A stretch of DNA of 48,241 bases from the NCBI GenBank assembly GCA_018668695.1, contig JABJBS010000377.1, forward strand, positions 1 to 48,241, written 5' to 3'. Under the pieces are notes generated by a model. That model did no database searches, was not told the origin of the DNA, and worked only from the letters and a program-made list of their open reading frames with translations. Made by a program: the position numbers and the translations under genes. This DNA is from Deltaproteobacteria bacterium. GTDB lineage: Bacteria > Myxococcota > XYA12-FULL-58-9 > JABJBS01. Shown here in pieces: positions 17,276-29,153 of this stretch; within the stretch, counting starts at the first letter, position 1, and every line of letters begins with the position of its first letter.

Positions 17276-18145
17276 ATGCAAGTAACACCAAGTGTAGAGC
17301 GCGGATGGATTCGAGGGTGCCTCGACGACGGTGAAGAGCGCGAACGCATCATCGGGCTCCTTCATCACGCCAAATCCCAAGCCCTTGATGGCGAGCTGAC
17401 ATTGCGGGTTCACGAACATCTCAAAACAAACCCTGATCCCAAACGGGTCGAAGAAGGTGTTGAGGAAAAACTCGGATTGCTCTACCAAAACCAGCTCAAG
17501 CGGTGGGTCGTGCAGATTGAGACCTCCCAAGGCCCACGTATCGTCAAAATGACCGAGGTTGCCCATTTTCGAGGCAGCCTAGCGGGTCTCTTCTCACGCT
17601 CTGTTGCTGCTCGGGAGCATAAATTTCAACGCCGCACGCAAACGCTCAACTTAGCCGCAGCCCAAAGCAAAGGGTATTTAGAGCTTTGGTATGGACCAAG
17701 CTTAATTCGATGCTGCCAAATTCAGACCGCGTTTGAGCCAGGCAACCTGATCTTGGACGATTACTTAAGCTTGGCGATGAAAAAAAACGGTCTCAGTGCC
17801 ATGGAGCCTCTGGGAAGAGCACTCGCACATAGCCATAACCAAGGCTTCTTTCATGGTGACCTCAAAGGTTTTCACGCTTTTGCTCATCCAGGAGCTGAGC
17901 CCGGTGAATACACCCTTCGCTGGCTAGACCTCGCCCGCGTGGGTTTTCGCCTTTCACGACGCCAACGCATTATCAATCTTTACCAAATGCTTCGATTTGT
18001 AGTACCTGAGCGCGGAGATGCCCGGGACAGCTTTATGAGGTCTTACTGCGCCGCTGCTCGCTGGCATGCAGGTAATCCGAATAAAGCCATGACCATTGTT
18101 GGAAAATTTTTAGAACACAAACTCAAAACCCATCCCAACCCATGA
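17276..18145 (+). CDS. WaaP/InaA-like lipopolysaccharide-type kinase
   Basis: 289 residues with an atypical protein-kinase-like fold of the LPS heptose/Kdo kinase type. Visible features are a catalytic loop HGDLKGFHAF with D195, and a metal-binding Asp218 in LRWLDLARVGF (the DFG equivalent). YQMLRFVVPERGDARDSFMRSY near the C-terminus is typical of WaaP/InaA relatives. No signal peptide or membrane span is seen, so it probably acts at the inner face of the cytoplasmic membrane on a lipid-linked sugar. It is 7 nt downstream of the oxidoreductase and overlaps the next gene by 4 nt (ATGA), which indicates translational coupling. The acceptor sugar is unknown. Confidence 0.78.
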   Translation: MQVTPSVERGWIRGCLDDGEERERIIGLLHHAKSQALDGELTLRVHEHLKTNPDPKRVEEGVEEKLGLLYQNQLKRWVVQIETSQGPRIVKMTEVAHFRGSLAGLFSRSVAAREHKFQRRTQTLNLAAAQSKGYLELWYGPSLIRCCQIQTAFEPGNLILDDYLSLAMKKNGLSAMEPLGRALAHSHNQGFFHGDLKGFHAFAHPGAEPGEYTLRWLDLARVGFRLSRRQRIINLYQMLRFVVPERGDARDSFMRSYCAAARWHAGNPNKAMTIVGKFLEHKLKTHPNP

Positions 18146-19647
18146 ACCTTTCTATTTTTCATCGTTTATACCTTCCCCTGTTTTTGGGTTTGGTCGCGCG
18201 GCTCATCTCCTCGATTGTGGGCCTAGGCTTTCACGCACGGGATGACTACTACCATCTTCTTGCACCGGCACTGGCTTGGCTTGAAGACCCTGAATTTGAT
18301 TGGCTCTCAAGCGATCTACCTGCCGCCGGAGCCAGAAGCTTTTTGGCACCTAAAATTTTGTATGGGCTGCTCCGGTTCTTCAAGGGCCTGGGAATCGATG
18401 ACCCTGAAAATTTATTAAGAGCACTTCACGCATCACTGGGTATCTACAGCCTCCTCACAGTGGTTTGCGTTTATCTTCTGGTCGACAAACTCACGGCCAA
18501 CCCCAAAACAACAGCCATCGCAACTTGGCTGGCGGCTCTTCATTTTATTATGCCCTACGCCGGGACGCGGCTTCTGATTGAGGCCATGGCTATCCCACCA
18601 CTGATCTATGGGCTCTATTTAGTCGCTCACCAAAGTCCTCTAAAAATCATCTGGGGCGGATTTTTCATCGCTGCCAGCTGCTGGTTTCGCTTCCAAGTGG
18701 GGGTCGCTGCGCTCGGTGTCGCCTTGGCTCTGTTTTGGAATGCGCACCGTGCCCACCAGTCACCCGAGGGACGTAAGCACGTTCTGGCCTTAGCCCTTGG
18801 CGGCGGTGTGGGCGTATTGCTTCAAGGGTTATTTGATTACGCCACAACCGGCCAATTCTTGGGCCCTGTCATCGAGAATTTTCGATTGAACCTAGATCCT
18901 CACGACGGACTCACCCGATCGGGCATCTTTAGCTATATCGGATTCTTTGCGCTGCTGACCATTCCGCCCTTCACCTTCGTTCTGGCTAAACCTTTCTGGC
19001 TGGCCCTCAAACGCTATGCCCTTATCTCCTTTCCACTCATCGCCTTTATCTTGGTTCACAGCCTGATTGGTCACAAAGAAGAACGGTTTATGCTCCCTGT
19101 CTTGCCGCTCTTTCTCGTTATCATCGCACTCGCGGTCCAAATGATTGACGAAAGCCCTCAATTTTCCAATGGGATGGTTGGTCGCCAATTTCGACGCTGG
19201 TTTAAACCGGTCCTGGTTTTACACGCCGTCTTACTTTTTGTCGTCTGTATGGGGCAAAGCCAAAAGAATCTAAGAGAGACGATGTCTTGGGTACGAGAGC
19301 GCCCTGAGATTGTTAACCTCATTTCAATCGGCCCTGAAACCCACACCTTTTTTCTCAACCGAAAAGGCATCAACATTCAGCGCAAGCGACTTTTCCACGC
19401 CGAGTGGTTGCATTGGACGATGTTTGAAATGCGAGAACGCACCCATCAAGATGTCTACGTTTTAAGTTATGAACGTGACCGTGAAAAAGCTGGGAATATG
19501 TTTATCGCAGACAAGTGGCAGTGTGAGGTTGTTTCAACACAGACCGGTTGGTGGGCTGACCGGCTCGCCTACAAACTCAATTCAAAACACAATGTCAGAC
19601 GTTCACCGATTCTTATCTGGCGGTGTTTTTTTAGCCAAACCGCCTAG
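18142..19647 (+). CDS. GT22-like (Alg9/PIG-B type) membrane mannosyltransferase
   Basis: 501 residues with about 9-11 membrane segments. The first loop has the acidic motif HARDDYYH (31-38), matching the acidic Asp/Glu motif of GT-C glycosyltransferases. HKEERFMLPVLPLF starting at H311 is the hallmark of GT22 mannosyltransferases that use polyprenyl- or dolichyl-phosphate sugars. A soluble C-terminal part follows the last span. The start overlaps the kinase stop. Its 3' end overlaps dinB on the other strand by 45 bp. Family members are well known in eukaryotic GPI and N-glycan synthesis; the bacterial product here is not known but is probably a periplasmically extended envelope glycan. Confidence 0.83.
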   Translation: MNLSIFHRLYLPLFLGLVARLISSIVGLGFHARDDYYHLLAPALAWLEDPEFDWLSSDLPAAGARSFLAPKILYGLLRFFKGLGIDDPENLLRALHASLGIYSLLTVVCVYLLVDKLTANPKTTAIATWLAALHFIMPYAGTRLLIEAMAIPPLIYGLYLVAHQSPLKIIWGGFFIAASCWFRFQVGVAALGVALALFWNAHRAHQSPEGRKHVLALALGGGVGVLLQGLFDYATTGQFLGPVIENFRLNLDPHDGLTRSGIFSYIGFFALLTIPPFTFVLAKPFWLALKRYALISFPLIAFILVHSLIGHKEERFMLPVLPLFLVIIALAVQMIDESPQFSNGMVGRQFRRWFKPVLVLHAVLLFVVCMGQSQKNLRETMSWVRERPEIVNLISIGPETHTFFLNRKGINIQRKRLFHAEWLHWTMFEMRERTHQDVYVLSYERDREKAGNMFIADKWQCEVVSTQTGWWADRLAYKLNSKHNVRRSPILIWRCFFSQTA

Positions 19648-20799
19648 GAGCGACGCGCGGGTAAGCCCTGCATCCCCGAACCGGTTCGCAATACTATCAC
19701 TCAGATCTTGAATTTTCAGTCGCTTATCATTTTGCGGCGCCTCAAAAAGAGTCATCTGCGAACTTCTCACAAAGTCGCTCACACTAAGCCCTATCAACCG
19801 AAGCGGTCGTACGCTCAGATCAACCTGATTCAGAAGCTCACATACAACTTCGTAGATGCTGTCGGTATCACTCACAGAGTTCGAAAGGGTTCGGCGCAGT
19901 GTTCGAACTTTAAAATCGTTATACTTAATCTTTAAAGTGACCACGCGGCCATCTAAATCCTTATGATTTAGCCTGCGGGCTACCTCTCGGGCATGACGCA
20001 ATAAATACCGCCGAAGCAGGGCCACCTCGTTGATATCCGTCTCAAATGTAGACTCTGCTCCCAGAGATTTCGGCGCTGAGCCTGTCACCACTTCGCGGTT
20101 GTCTTCTCCTCGAGCACGGGCTTGAACATTTGCTGCATTTTGGCCCAACACTGGCGACAAAACCGATAAGGGTGCCCGTGACAAAGCTCCTAATGTTTCA
20201 ATCCCGACGCCCCTTAGTCCTGCGCTGGCCACTTTGCCGACACCCCACATTCGTTCAATGGGCAAGGGTGCCAAAAAGCTGCGTACTTCGTCAGGTCTAA
20301 CGACAACCAACCCATCGGGTTTGTCTAAATCACTGGCAATTTTTGCAACGAGCTTTGATGGGGCAACACCCGCACTGGCCACAAGCTGAGTCTCTTGAGT
20401 GATTTCTGCTTTTATCCTCTGGGCAATGCCCACAGCTGTCCCAAATAGCTTCTGACTGCCTGTAACATCTAAAAAAGCTTCGTCTAAAGAGATACCTTCA
20501 ACCAAAGGCGTGTACCTTCGAAAGACTTCAAAGATTTCCCTGCTCACTTCCGAGTAAAATTTGTGACGCGGCGCCACCACATGAACATCTGGGCAACGAG
20601 AGAGAGCCTCCCGCATCGACATCGCAGAACGAATCCCAAAGGTGCGCGCTTCGTAAGAAGCGGCGGCCACAACTCCGCGCCCACTGCGCCCTCCAACCAC
20701 CAAAGGCTGGCCTATCAAGCTGGGGTTTTCACGTTGTTCTACAGATGCGAAAAAGGCATCCATATCAATGTGAAGAATCTGGCGGCTCTCTTGCGTCAA
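19603..20799 (-). CDS. dinB: DNA polymerase IV (Y-family)
   Basis: Error-prone translesion polymerase, 398 residues. Catalytic acidic residues are in ILHIDMDAFFASVEQ and GISLDEAFLDVTGS; the steric and nucleotide-binding region is AASYEARTFGIRSAM. Helix-hairpin-helix and little-finger domains follow, and QMTLFEA near the C-terminus fits a beta-clamp-binding motif. The start is TTG at 20799, overlapping the yajQ stop (TTGA), so translation is coupled. The tail overlaps the convergent GT22-like gene. No LexA box was identified, and it is likely expressed from an argH-yajQ-dinB transcript. Confidence 0.96.
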   Translation of the reverse strand: MTQESRQILHIDMDAFFASVEQRENPSLIGQPLVVGGRSGRGVVAAASYEARTFGIRSAMSMREALSRCPDVHVVAPRHKFYSEVSREIFEVFRRYTPLVEGISLDEAFLDVTGSQKLFGTAVGIAQRIKAEITQETQLVASAGVAPSKLVAKIASDLDKPDGLVVVRPDEVRSFLAPLPIERMWGVGKVASAGLRGVGIETLGALSRAPLSVLSPVLGQNAANVQARARGEDNREVVTGSAPKSLGAESTFETDINEVALLRRYLLRHAREVARRLNHKDLDGRVVTLKIKYNDFKVRTLRRTLSNSVSDTDSIYEVVCELLNQVDLSVRPLRLIGLSVSDFVRSSQMTLFEAPQNDKRLKIQDLSDSIANRFGDAGLTRASLLGGLAKKTPPDKNR

Positions 20800-21302
20800 T
20801 TGGAGCGAAAATTCCCAAACTCAAGTTCGACGTCAAAGTCCTCAGCCTTCAGAATACTGATGACCTCTTGCAACGAGTCCCGAGAACCCGATGTCACGCG
20901 TACTTGGTCTTTTTGAATTTGAGATTGGATTTTCTTAAGCTTCTTGTCTTTAAGAAATTTAACAATCTTTTTTGCCGTATCCGTGGGAATACCCTGCTGG
21001 AGCGTCACTTCCTGACGCATCGTCATGCCACCGGCTTTTTGAGGCTCACTGCGTTCCATGTTTTTGATCGGCACACCGCGCCGAATAAACTTAGTCTGCA
21101 ACACATCCCAAATCGCGTCGAGCTTGTATTCATCGTCGGCCGTAAGAACGACTTTTTCTTCGCCTCGGCTAAACTCCAAAGTGTACTTCACTTTTTTGAA
21201 ATCAAAACGTTGCCCCAACTCCTTAAGAGTCTGGTTTACAGCGTTATCCACTTCCTGAAGATCACAACCCGTTGTGATATCGAATGATTCCTTGGCAGCC
21301 AT
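20796..21302 (-). CDS. yajQ: YajQ-family nucleotide-binding protein (UPF0234, c-di-GMP responsive in relatives)
   Basis: 168 residues, the usual length. Family landmarks are ESFDITTGCDLQEVDNAVNQ, DFKKVKYTLEFSRGEEKVVL, NMERSEPQKAGGMTMRQEV, and the end DFDVELEFGNFR. Relatives bind c-di-GMP and modulate transcription factors in Xanthomonas; that role here is by homology only. GGAAGG precedes the ATG at 21302. It is 14 nt downstream of argH and overlaps dinB by 3-4 nt. Confidence 0.95.
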   Translation of the reverse strand: MAAKESFDITTGCDLQEVDNAVNQTLKELGQRFDFKKVKYTLEFSRGEEKVVLTADDEYKLDAIWDVLQTKFIRRGVPIKNMERSEPQKAGGMTMRQEVTLQQGIPTDTAKKIVKFLKDKKLKKIQSQIQKDQVRVTSGSRDSLQEVISILKAEDFDVELEFGNFRSN

Positions 21303-21316
21303 CGGGCCTTCCTTTT

Positions 21317-22735
21317 CTATTTTATTCCTAGACGCTCTTTATACAATTCAACAATGTCCCAAGCTTCATCCATTTGTTCTTGAACAGCGGACTTCGCGGT
21401 ACCCCCAGCGGCAGTTCTACGCTCTACCGACTTAAGTGCACTGAGGCCCTCAATATCCTCGAGCGTGAGAGGTTCCAAGAGAGAAGGGTCAGCTTCTTGA
21501 GCAACTTGCTTAATCGAGCACTCTTTTTCACGGGCAGCCGTCGCAATGCGCGAAACCACACGGTAAGCACTTCGAAAAGGAATCCCTCGGTCCACTAAGA
21601 TGTCCGCCATTTCAGTGGCAAACGTATCATCGGTAAGCGCCTCACCCATTCGTTCCCCATTGAAGCGAATGCCTTCAAGCGCGGCCGCGATGGCAACCAA
21701 GTTGCTGTGTGCGATAAATGCTGAACGCCAAACCGGCTGCTTATCTTCTTGAAGATCACGCTGGTAGCTGTGGGGCAAGCCCTTGAGCAACGTTAGCATA
21801 GAGACGACTTCACCAAGTGTTTGGGCTGAGCGGCCGCGAACCAATTCCGGAAGATCGGGGTTCTTTTTGTTCGGCATCAAACTGCTGCCCGTGGCCAAAT
21901 CTGAGCGCCACTTGATGTAACCAAACTCAGCGGAGCTCCAAATGACCAACTCTTCACACAATCGTGAGAGGTGTATCGCGACCATCGAGCACAGGAATAC
22001 AAATTCAAGCGCGAAATCACGGTCACCAACGGCATCAATGCTATTTTCACTGATGGCCTGAAAACCAAGCTCTGAAGCCAACCATTGCCTATCGATATTA
22101 AAAGGGTGCCCTGCCACCGCCCCGCTGCCCAACGGCAACACGCCGCAACGCTCGCGCAGTTGTAAGAACCGTTCAATGTCTCGCTCGAGCGGCCAAAAAT
22201 AGCTCAAAATCCAGTGCGACAAACGAATCGGCTGTGCCCGCTGCATGTGCGTGTAAGCTGGCATCAAAATATCCAGGTTCACTTCAGCTTGTGCGAGCAG
22301 GCGTTCTTGAACGCCAATGAGCGCCTTCACAATCAAGTCGATTTTATCCATGACCGTGAGGCGAAATGCCGTGCCCACCTGGTCGTTTCGGCTTCGGCCC
22401 GTATGCAATCGGCCACCGAGCTCAGGAAGTCGCCGGGTCACTTCTGCCTCAATGGCAGTGTGAATATCTTCGGCACCCTTTGGCTTCCAATCTCCAGAAT
22501 GAAGCTCGTCGCGCATCGTATCCAAGGTACTCCCAAGAATCTCGCCATCTTCTTCACTCAGCACGCCACACCGCCCAAGGGCGCGAGCATACGCCGCACT
22601 TCCTCGTAAATCAGCGTCCGCCAACGGCATATCTTGTCTTAGAGAATCCGAAATCACCGCGAGGGCTGGATGCATACCCGCATCCGCGCCATCTCCCCAA
22701 AGATGATCTTTCTTGTCTTGTTCTGTCTCACCCAT
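21317..22735 (-). CDS. argH: Argininosuccinate lyase
   Basis: Last step of arginine synthesis, splitting argininosuccinate into arginine and fumarate. It is 472 residues. It contains DIHTAIEAEVTRRL, HTGRSRNDQVGTAFRL, YTHMQRAQPIRLSHW and the fumarase/lyase signature GSSLMPNKKNPDLPELVRG with the flexible-loop catalytic Ser. No other arg genes are adjacent; it heads the argH-yajQ-dinB run. The start at 22735 leaves only 81 nt to the divergent RND gene, so the two share a promoter region. Confidence 0.97.
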   Translation of the reverse strand: MGETEQDKKDHLWGDGADAGMHPALAVISDSLRQDMPLADADLRGSAAYARALGRCGVLSEEDGEILGSTLDTMRDELHSGDWKPKGAEDIHTAIEAEVTRRLPELGGRLHTGRSRNDQVGTAFRLTVMDKIDLIVKALIGVQERLLAQAEVNLDILMPAYTHMQRAQPIRLSHWILSYFWPLERDIERFLQLRERCGVLPLGSGAVAGHPFNIDRQWLASELGFQAISENSIDAVGDRDFALEFVFLCSMVAIHLSRLCEELVIWSSAEFGYIKWRSDLATGSSLMPNKKNPDLPELVRGRSAQTLGEVVSMLTLLKGLPHSYQRDLQEDKQPVWRSAFIAHSNLVAIAAALEGIRFNGERMGEALTDDTFATEMADILVDRGIPFRSAYRVVSRIATAAREKECSIKQVAQEADPSLLEPLTLEDIEGLSALKSVERRTAAGGTAKSAVQEQMDEAWDIVELYKERLGIK

Positions 22736-22816
22736 CCAAAAACCGCCTTATTTTACAGCAAAAAGAGTCAAAGATTTCTCTCCGCAGACTCTGGGGCATA
22801 CAATAGCCAGAGACTA

Positions 22817-25573
22817 ATGGAAAACAACAACCGACACACATGGCTGCAGAGATTTATTGAGCTTGTCCTACGTAGAGCCGGACTTGTGATCCTAATAGCC
22901 ATGGTTTTGGCCCTTTCGTCCACTTATTGGATCTCACAACTTGAGATCAGCACCTCTCGCCACAACCTCGTCGCCCATGACAACCCCTATCAGCTCAGAA
23001 TGATGAACTTTATCAAGGAGTTCGGGGCACCTGAAATGCCTATTTTCGTTCTCAGCGGCGGTACGGAATCCCAGCGACGCAATATGGTTGATGCTCTAAC
23101 CAAGGAATTAGAAGCCAATCCACGTTTTGAGGGCCGTACTTTGGGGCATATGGGTCCCGATGAACTCGCCGAAGCCATCTTGGTCCAAGATCTCAGCCAG
23201 CTCACAGATTTAAAGCTTTTGGTGCCAGCGGGTGAGAATCTCGAGAGTTTTATCAGCGGTGGAGTCCCGACCTACGCGAACGCATTTGAGTCCAAGCTCG
23301 GAAGTCTCGCTGCCGCCCTGCAAATTCAAATGCTTTCGCCTTTCGGTCCGATGATTTCCACCAAGCAAATCGACCGGGCTCTGAGTCAGGTGACCACGCT
23401 TGCCCAAATGACCGATGCTTATTTGGCAGGCGACAGTCCTTGGGCTTCGGTGACGCGCGACAGTGACCCAGAGCCGAATCAATCCGGACTCGACTCAGCC
23501 CAGTATCTCGTCGGCGAAGACGGCGAATTTCATATTCTCGTCCTTTTCCCTACTTTCGAAGGTGATGAGATTGCGGAAATTCAGCCCGTAGTGGAAGAGC
23601 TAAGAGCTATCCGCGACGAGCTTGAAAAAGATCCCAGCTTCCAAGGCGTCAGTGCTCAACTAACCGGGATCCCAGCTTTGTCCGCGGATGAGGTTGGTAT
23701 TATCCGCGGCGGGCTGATGCGCTCTGGTATTGCAACGGGTATTGGTATCTTCGCTTTATTCTGGTTCTTCTTTCGCTCATTTCGTCAATCCGTCGTCGCT
23801 GGTTTGCCTATGCTTCTTGGCATTATGTTTTCACTGGCTTTCGTCCGCGTGGCCTACGGCGGTCTCAACCTGATTACATCTTCCTTTTTATCCGTACTCA
23901 TGGGACTCGGCATCGATTTTCCGGTTCATTGGTTATCGCGCTTTAACGAGTTCAAGCGCGTTGGGGTTCCGCTCAAAGAGGCCATTCAAAAAAGTATGGC
24001 ACGAGCAGGCCCCGCTATTTTAACCGGCGCCGTTACCACCGCTCTTACGTTTTTAAGTATGGCCACCACCGAATTCACCGCATTTGCCGAGCTTGGAGTC
24101 ATTACAGCTGTTGGGCTTGTGGTCATGCTGGCTGTGACTTTTTGCGTCGCACCCGCTGTGCTCGGGCTATGGGGACAACGTCCACAAGTCCATTCCACAA
24201 AGCTGCCTGGGCTCACTGCGCTAACCCTCTGGGTAGAGAAAGCCCCACGGTCTATTATTCTTGGTTGCGTGGCGCTGGCCCTGCTTGGCGGATTGGGTCT
24301 CAATCAGATTCGCTTCAATTATCGTTATTTTGATTTTCTGCCGCGTGGCTCCGAGAGCGCCGAGGCACTGCTGCTTCTGGAAAAAAGCCCAAGCTTTGGA
24401 CCCGGTTTCGCAAACATCATCACCCCGAGTATTGAAGATGCTCGCGAGATGAAAAAGAAATTACTGGCTCTTCCAAGTGTGGGTTCCGTCCACAGTGCCA
24501 GTGATGCCTTGCCGCCACTTGAGGGCCAGCGAATACATTTTCTTGAAGACATCATGAAAGAGCTCGACAACAAACTTCCCGATTTCCAATCAGCCGGGAA
24601 AACATCTCTTAATTCGCAAGAACTGACACTTCTTGTCAGAACCATTCAAGTTCATATTCAGAAAATTAAGGATGTCCTCAAAGTATTGGGGCGCGACACT
24701 CAAGAAGCCAACGTTGCTCTTGGAGCGACCGCTTCAATCATCAAACGTCTAGCAGTCGTGGGCTCAGGTGCAGACGGCAGATTGAGTGATTTCTCTATCT
24801 CTTTGGCCAATGTAATGCATCGTGCCTTCTCTTCGGCTCAAAAGATTCTCGAGCGTGGCCATTATCAAATCATGGATTTACCGCCTATTTTACGGCAGCG
24901 GTTCGTATCTAAGAAAAACGATGCCCTCGCACTTTACGTTTACCCTTCCGGTAATATCTGGGATCGAGAAGTAGCCTCCAACTTCGCTAAAGAGCTTGAA
25001 ACCATCGACCCGAATGTTTCTGGCTTCGCCATCACCCTCCACACACACAGCCAAATGATTATCAGTGGATTCAAAAAGGTCGCCATGCTGGCCGCCTTCA
25101 TCATCTTGGCGATTTTGTGGTGGGACTTTCGTAATTTACAAGCAATCATACTGACCATCATTCCGGTGACGACCGGCTGGCTCTGGATGCTTGGCATCAT
25201 GAGCGTTTTTGACATTCATTTTAATGCGGCCAATGTGGTGGTGCTGCCCCTGGTTCTTGGCATCGGAGTCGATGCCGGTGTTCACCTGGTGCATCGCTAT
25301 AAACAAAGCGCGCAGCTACGCGGCGGCGTCGCTCACCTTGAGGACCTTCTTCAAGGGACTGGCAGCGCGGTGGTCGTGGCTTCGATCACAACGATGGTTG
25401 GTTTTGCAGGCCTCATGCTCTCAGAACACGGTGCGATGTTTAGCCTTGGTCTGATTATGGTTATCGGGATTCTATGCTGCCTCTTGGCTTGCCTCATCTT
25501 ATTGCCGGCAATTTTGGTAGCATTTGGTTTGGCCAGCACCCATACGGATGACGTTGAAATCAACGAGGCGTAA
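22817..25573 (+). CDS. RND-superfamily (MMPL/HpnN-like) lipid exporter
   Basis: 918 residues from the ATG at 22817; in-frame codons farther upstream overlap argH and look non-coding. The topology is that of a two-repeat RND protein: TM1 (LVILIAMVLALSSTYW), a large periplasmic loop, TM bundle, second loop, TM bundle. Each half has the key motif, LMGLGIDFPVHWLSRF and VLGIGVDAGVHLVHRY, with the proton-relay Asp. The first loop (LEISTSRHNLVAHDNPYQLR) resembles hopanoid transporter HpnN and MMPL lipid exporters. No adaptor or hopanoid gene is nearby, so the lipid cargo is unknown. The ribosome site is weak (AGAG). Its last 14 nt overlap the convergent gene. Confidence 0.88.
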   Translation: MENNNRHTWLQRFIELVLRRAGLVILIAMVLALSSTYWISQLEISTSRHNLVAHDNPYQLRMMNFIKEFGAPEMPIFVLSGGTESQRRNMVDALTKELEANPRFEGRTLGHMGPDELAEAILVQDLSQLTDLKLLVPAGENLESFISGGVPTYANAFESKLGSLAAALQIQMLSPFGPMISTKQIDRALSQVTTLAQMTDAYLAGDSPWASVTRDSDPEPNQSGLDSAQYLVGEDGEFHILVLFPTFEGDEIAEIQPVVEELRAIRDELEKDPSFQGVSAQLTGIPALSADEVGIIRGGLMRSGIATGIGIFALFWFFFRSFRQSVVAGLPMLLGIMFSLAFVRVAYGGLNLITSSFLSVLMGLGIDFPVHWLSRFNEFKRVGVPLKEAIQKSMARAGPAILTGAVTTALTFLSMATTEFTAFAELGVITAVGLVVMLAVTFCVAPAVLGLWGQRPQVHSTKLPGLTALTLWVEKAPRSIILGCVALALLGGLGLNQIRFNYRYFDFLPRGSESAEALLLLEKSPSFGPGFANIITPSIEDAREMKKKLLALPSVGSVHSASDALPPLEGQRIHFLEDIMKELDNKLPDFQSAGKTSLNSQELTLLVRTIQVHIQKIKDVLKVLGRDTQEANVALGATASIIKRLAVVGSGADGRLSDFSISLANVMHRAFSSAQKILERGHYQIMDLPPILRQRFVSKKNDALALYVYPSGNIWDREVASNFAKELETIDPNVSGFAITLHTHSQMIISGFKKVAMLAAFIILAILWWDFRNLQAIILTIIPVTTGWLWMLGIMSVFDIHFNAANVVVLPLVLGIGVDAGVHLVHRYKQSAQLRGGVAHLEDLLQGTGSAVVVASITTMVGFAGLMLSEHGAMFSLGLIMVIGILCCLLACLILLPAILVAFGLASTHTDDVEINEA

Positions 25574-26396
25574 TAAGAAGTGTTCCCGTCCCTCGGGTAG
25601 ACGCTAAAACAAACGCAAAGGCACCAGTGGGTACACCACTTTTATACGACGGTGGTTCAATTCGTCCGCGTACACCCTCTTCTTGCAACGCCATCAAGGC
25701 ATTGCCGGCAACAATACTCACATATTCGCCAAGACAATCCTCATAACTTGGGCGCTCGTCTTCCGGAGCGATTTCGCCCCCCAACAAGCCCCAAAGGATC
25801 CCTTCGGCGAAATCTTTATCCACAGAGAGACTGAACTCAATCGGCTCGGGTCCACTGATTAAGACCGATGCTGTATGATCTTTTAAATGGCGCTCAGCCG
25901 CCTCACAGCCTTGAGCAATCTTCAAGCGAATATCGGCGATACGCATTGTGATCTTAGGAAAGAAACCTACGACAAATTCGGCCAACCGGTTGCTGGATAA
26001 CTCCAGCGGTAAGGTTCGAATCTTTTCAACGATAAGATCTTGGCTGCGTTTAAAATTCAGAAAATGAGACTCAATTTTTGTCTCTTCGATGTAACCCAGG
26101 CGAACCAACGCTTCACCAATTCTTAGCCGGGTATCGGATTGCCTGTTCAGGAGTTCGTCGAGTTGTTCTCGGGTCATCAAGCCGCGCTCTATGGCCAACT
26201 CACCCAGAGGGGAATCAACATAGCGCTGCTCACGGTGCAGCCTTGCTACATCTTCCTTGCGCAAATAGCCGAGCTTAACAGCCAACTCGCCCAGCTTCTC
26301 ATAGTCTGATTCCATGAGATCGAGGGCTTCCCGCAGCTGTGATGAGCTGATGGCACCTGCTTCAATTAAAAACTGTCCAAAAAATTTTGCACTCAT
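25560..26396 (-). CDS. MshEN-like repeat plus CheX-like domain protein
   Basis: 278 residues. The N-terminal 115 residues hold repeated units of the GspE/MshE N-terminal kind (FFGQFLIEAGAISSSQLREA, LGELAVKLGYLRKEDVARLH, IGEALVRLGYIEETKIESHF); MshEN domains in other proteins bind c-di-GMP. The C-terminal part resembles CheX-type phosphatase domains: LSVDKDFAEGILWGLLGGE and GEYVSIVAGNALMALQEEG. The E-x2-N catalytic pair of CheX reads E-Y-V-S, so activity may be lost or altered. No CheY partner is adjacent. The gene overlaps the RND gene tail by 14 bp. The domain fusion is inferred from motifs, not confirmed. Confidence 0.65.
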   Translation of the reverse strand: MSAKFFGQFLIEAGAISSSQLREALDLMESDYEKLGELAVKLGYLRKEDVARLHREQRYVDSPLGELAIERGLMTREQLDELLNRQSDTRLRIGEALVRLGYIEETKIESHFLNFKRSQDLIVEKIRTLPLELSSNRLAEFVVGFFPKITMRIADIRLKIAQGCEAAERHLKDHTASVLISGPEPIEFSLSVDKDFAEGILWGLLGGEIAPEDERPSYEDCLGEYVSIVAGNALMALQEEGVRGRIEPPSYKSGVPTGAFAFVLASTRGTGTLLITPR

Positions 26397-26470
26397 TCCG
26401 ACCGAGCTGCTCCCGCCGAGTTAATCTTACTTAAGTTTAGAATATGCCTCGGGCTAGAGCAAGATCGTGT

Positions 26471-29074
<2,604 letters not shown>

Positions 29075-29153
29075 TCACACCTCGCTGATGGGTTACTTCT
29101 ATAGAATAAGCGGTGTCACAAAAGGCGCAACTGTATAGCTATTTTAGACCGTT

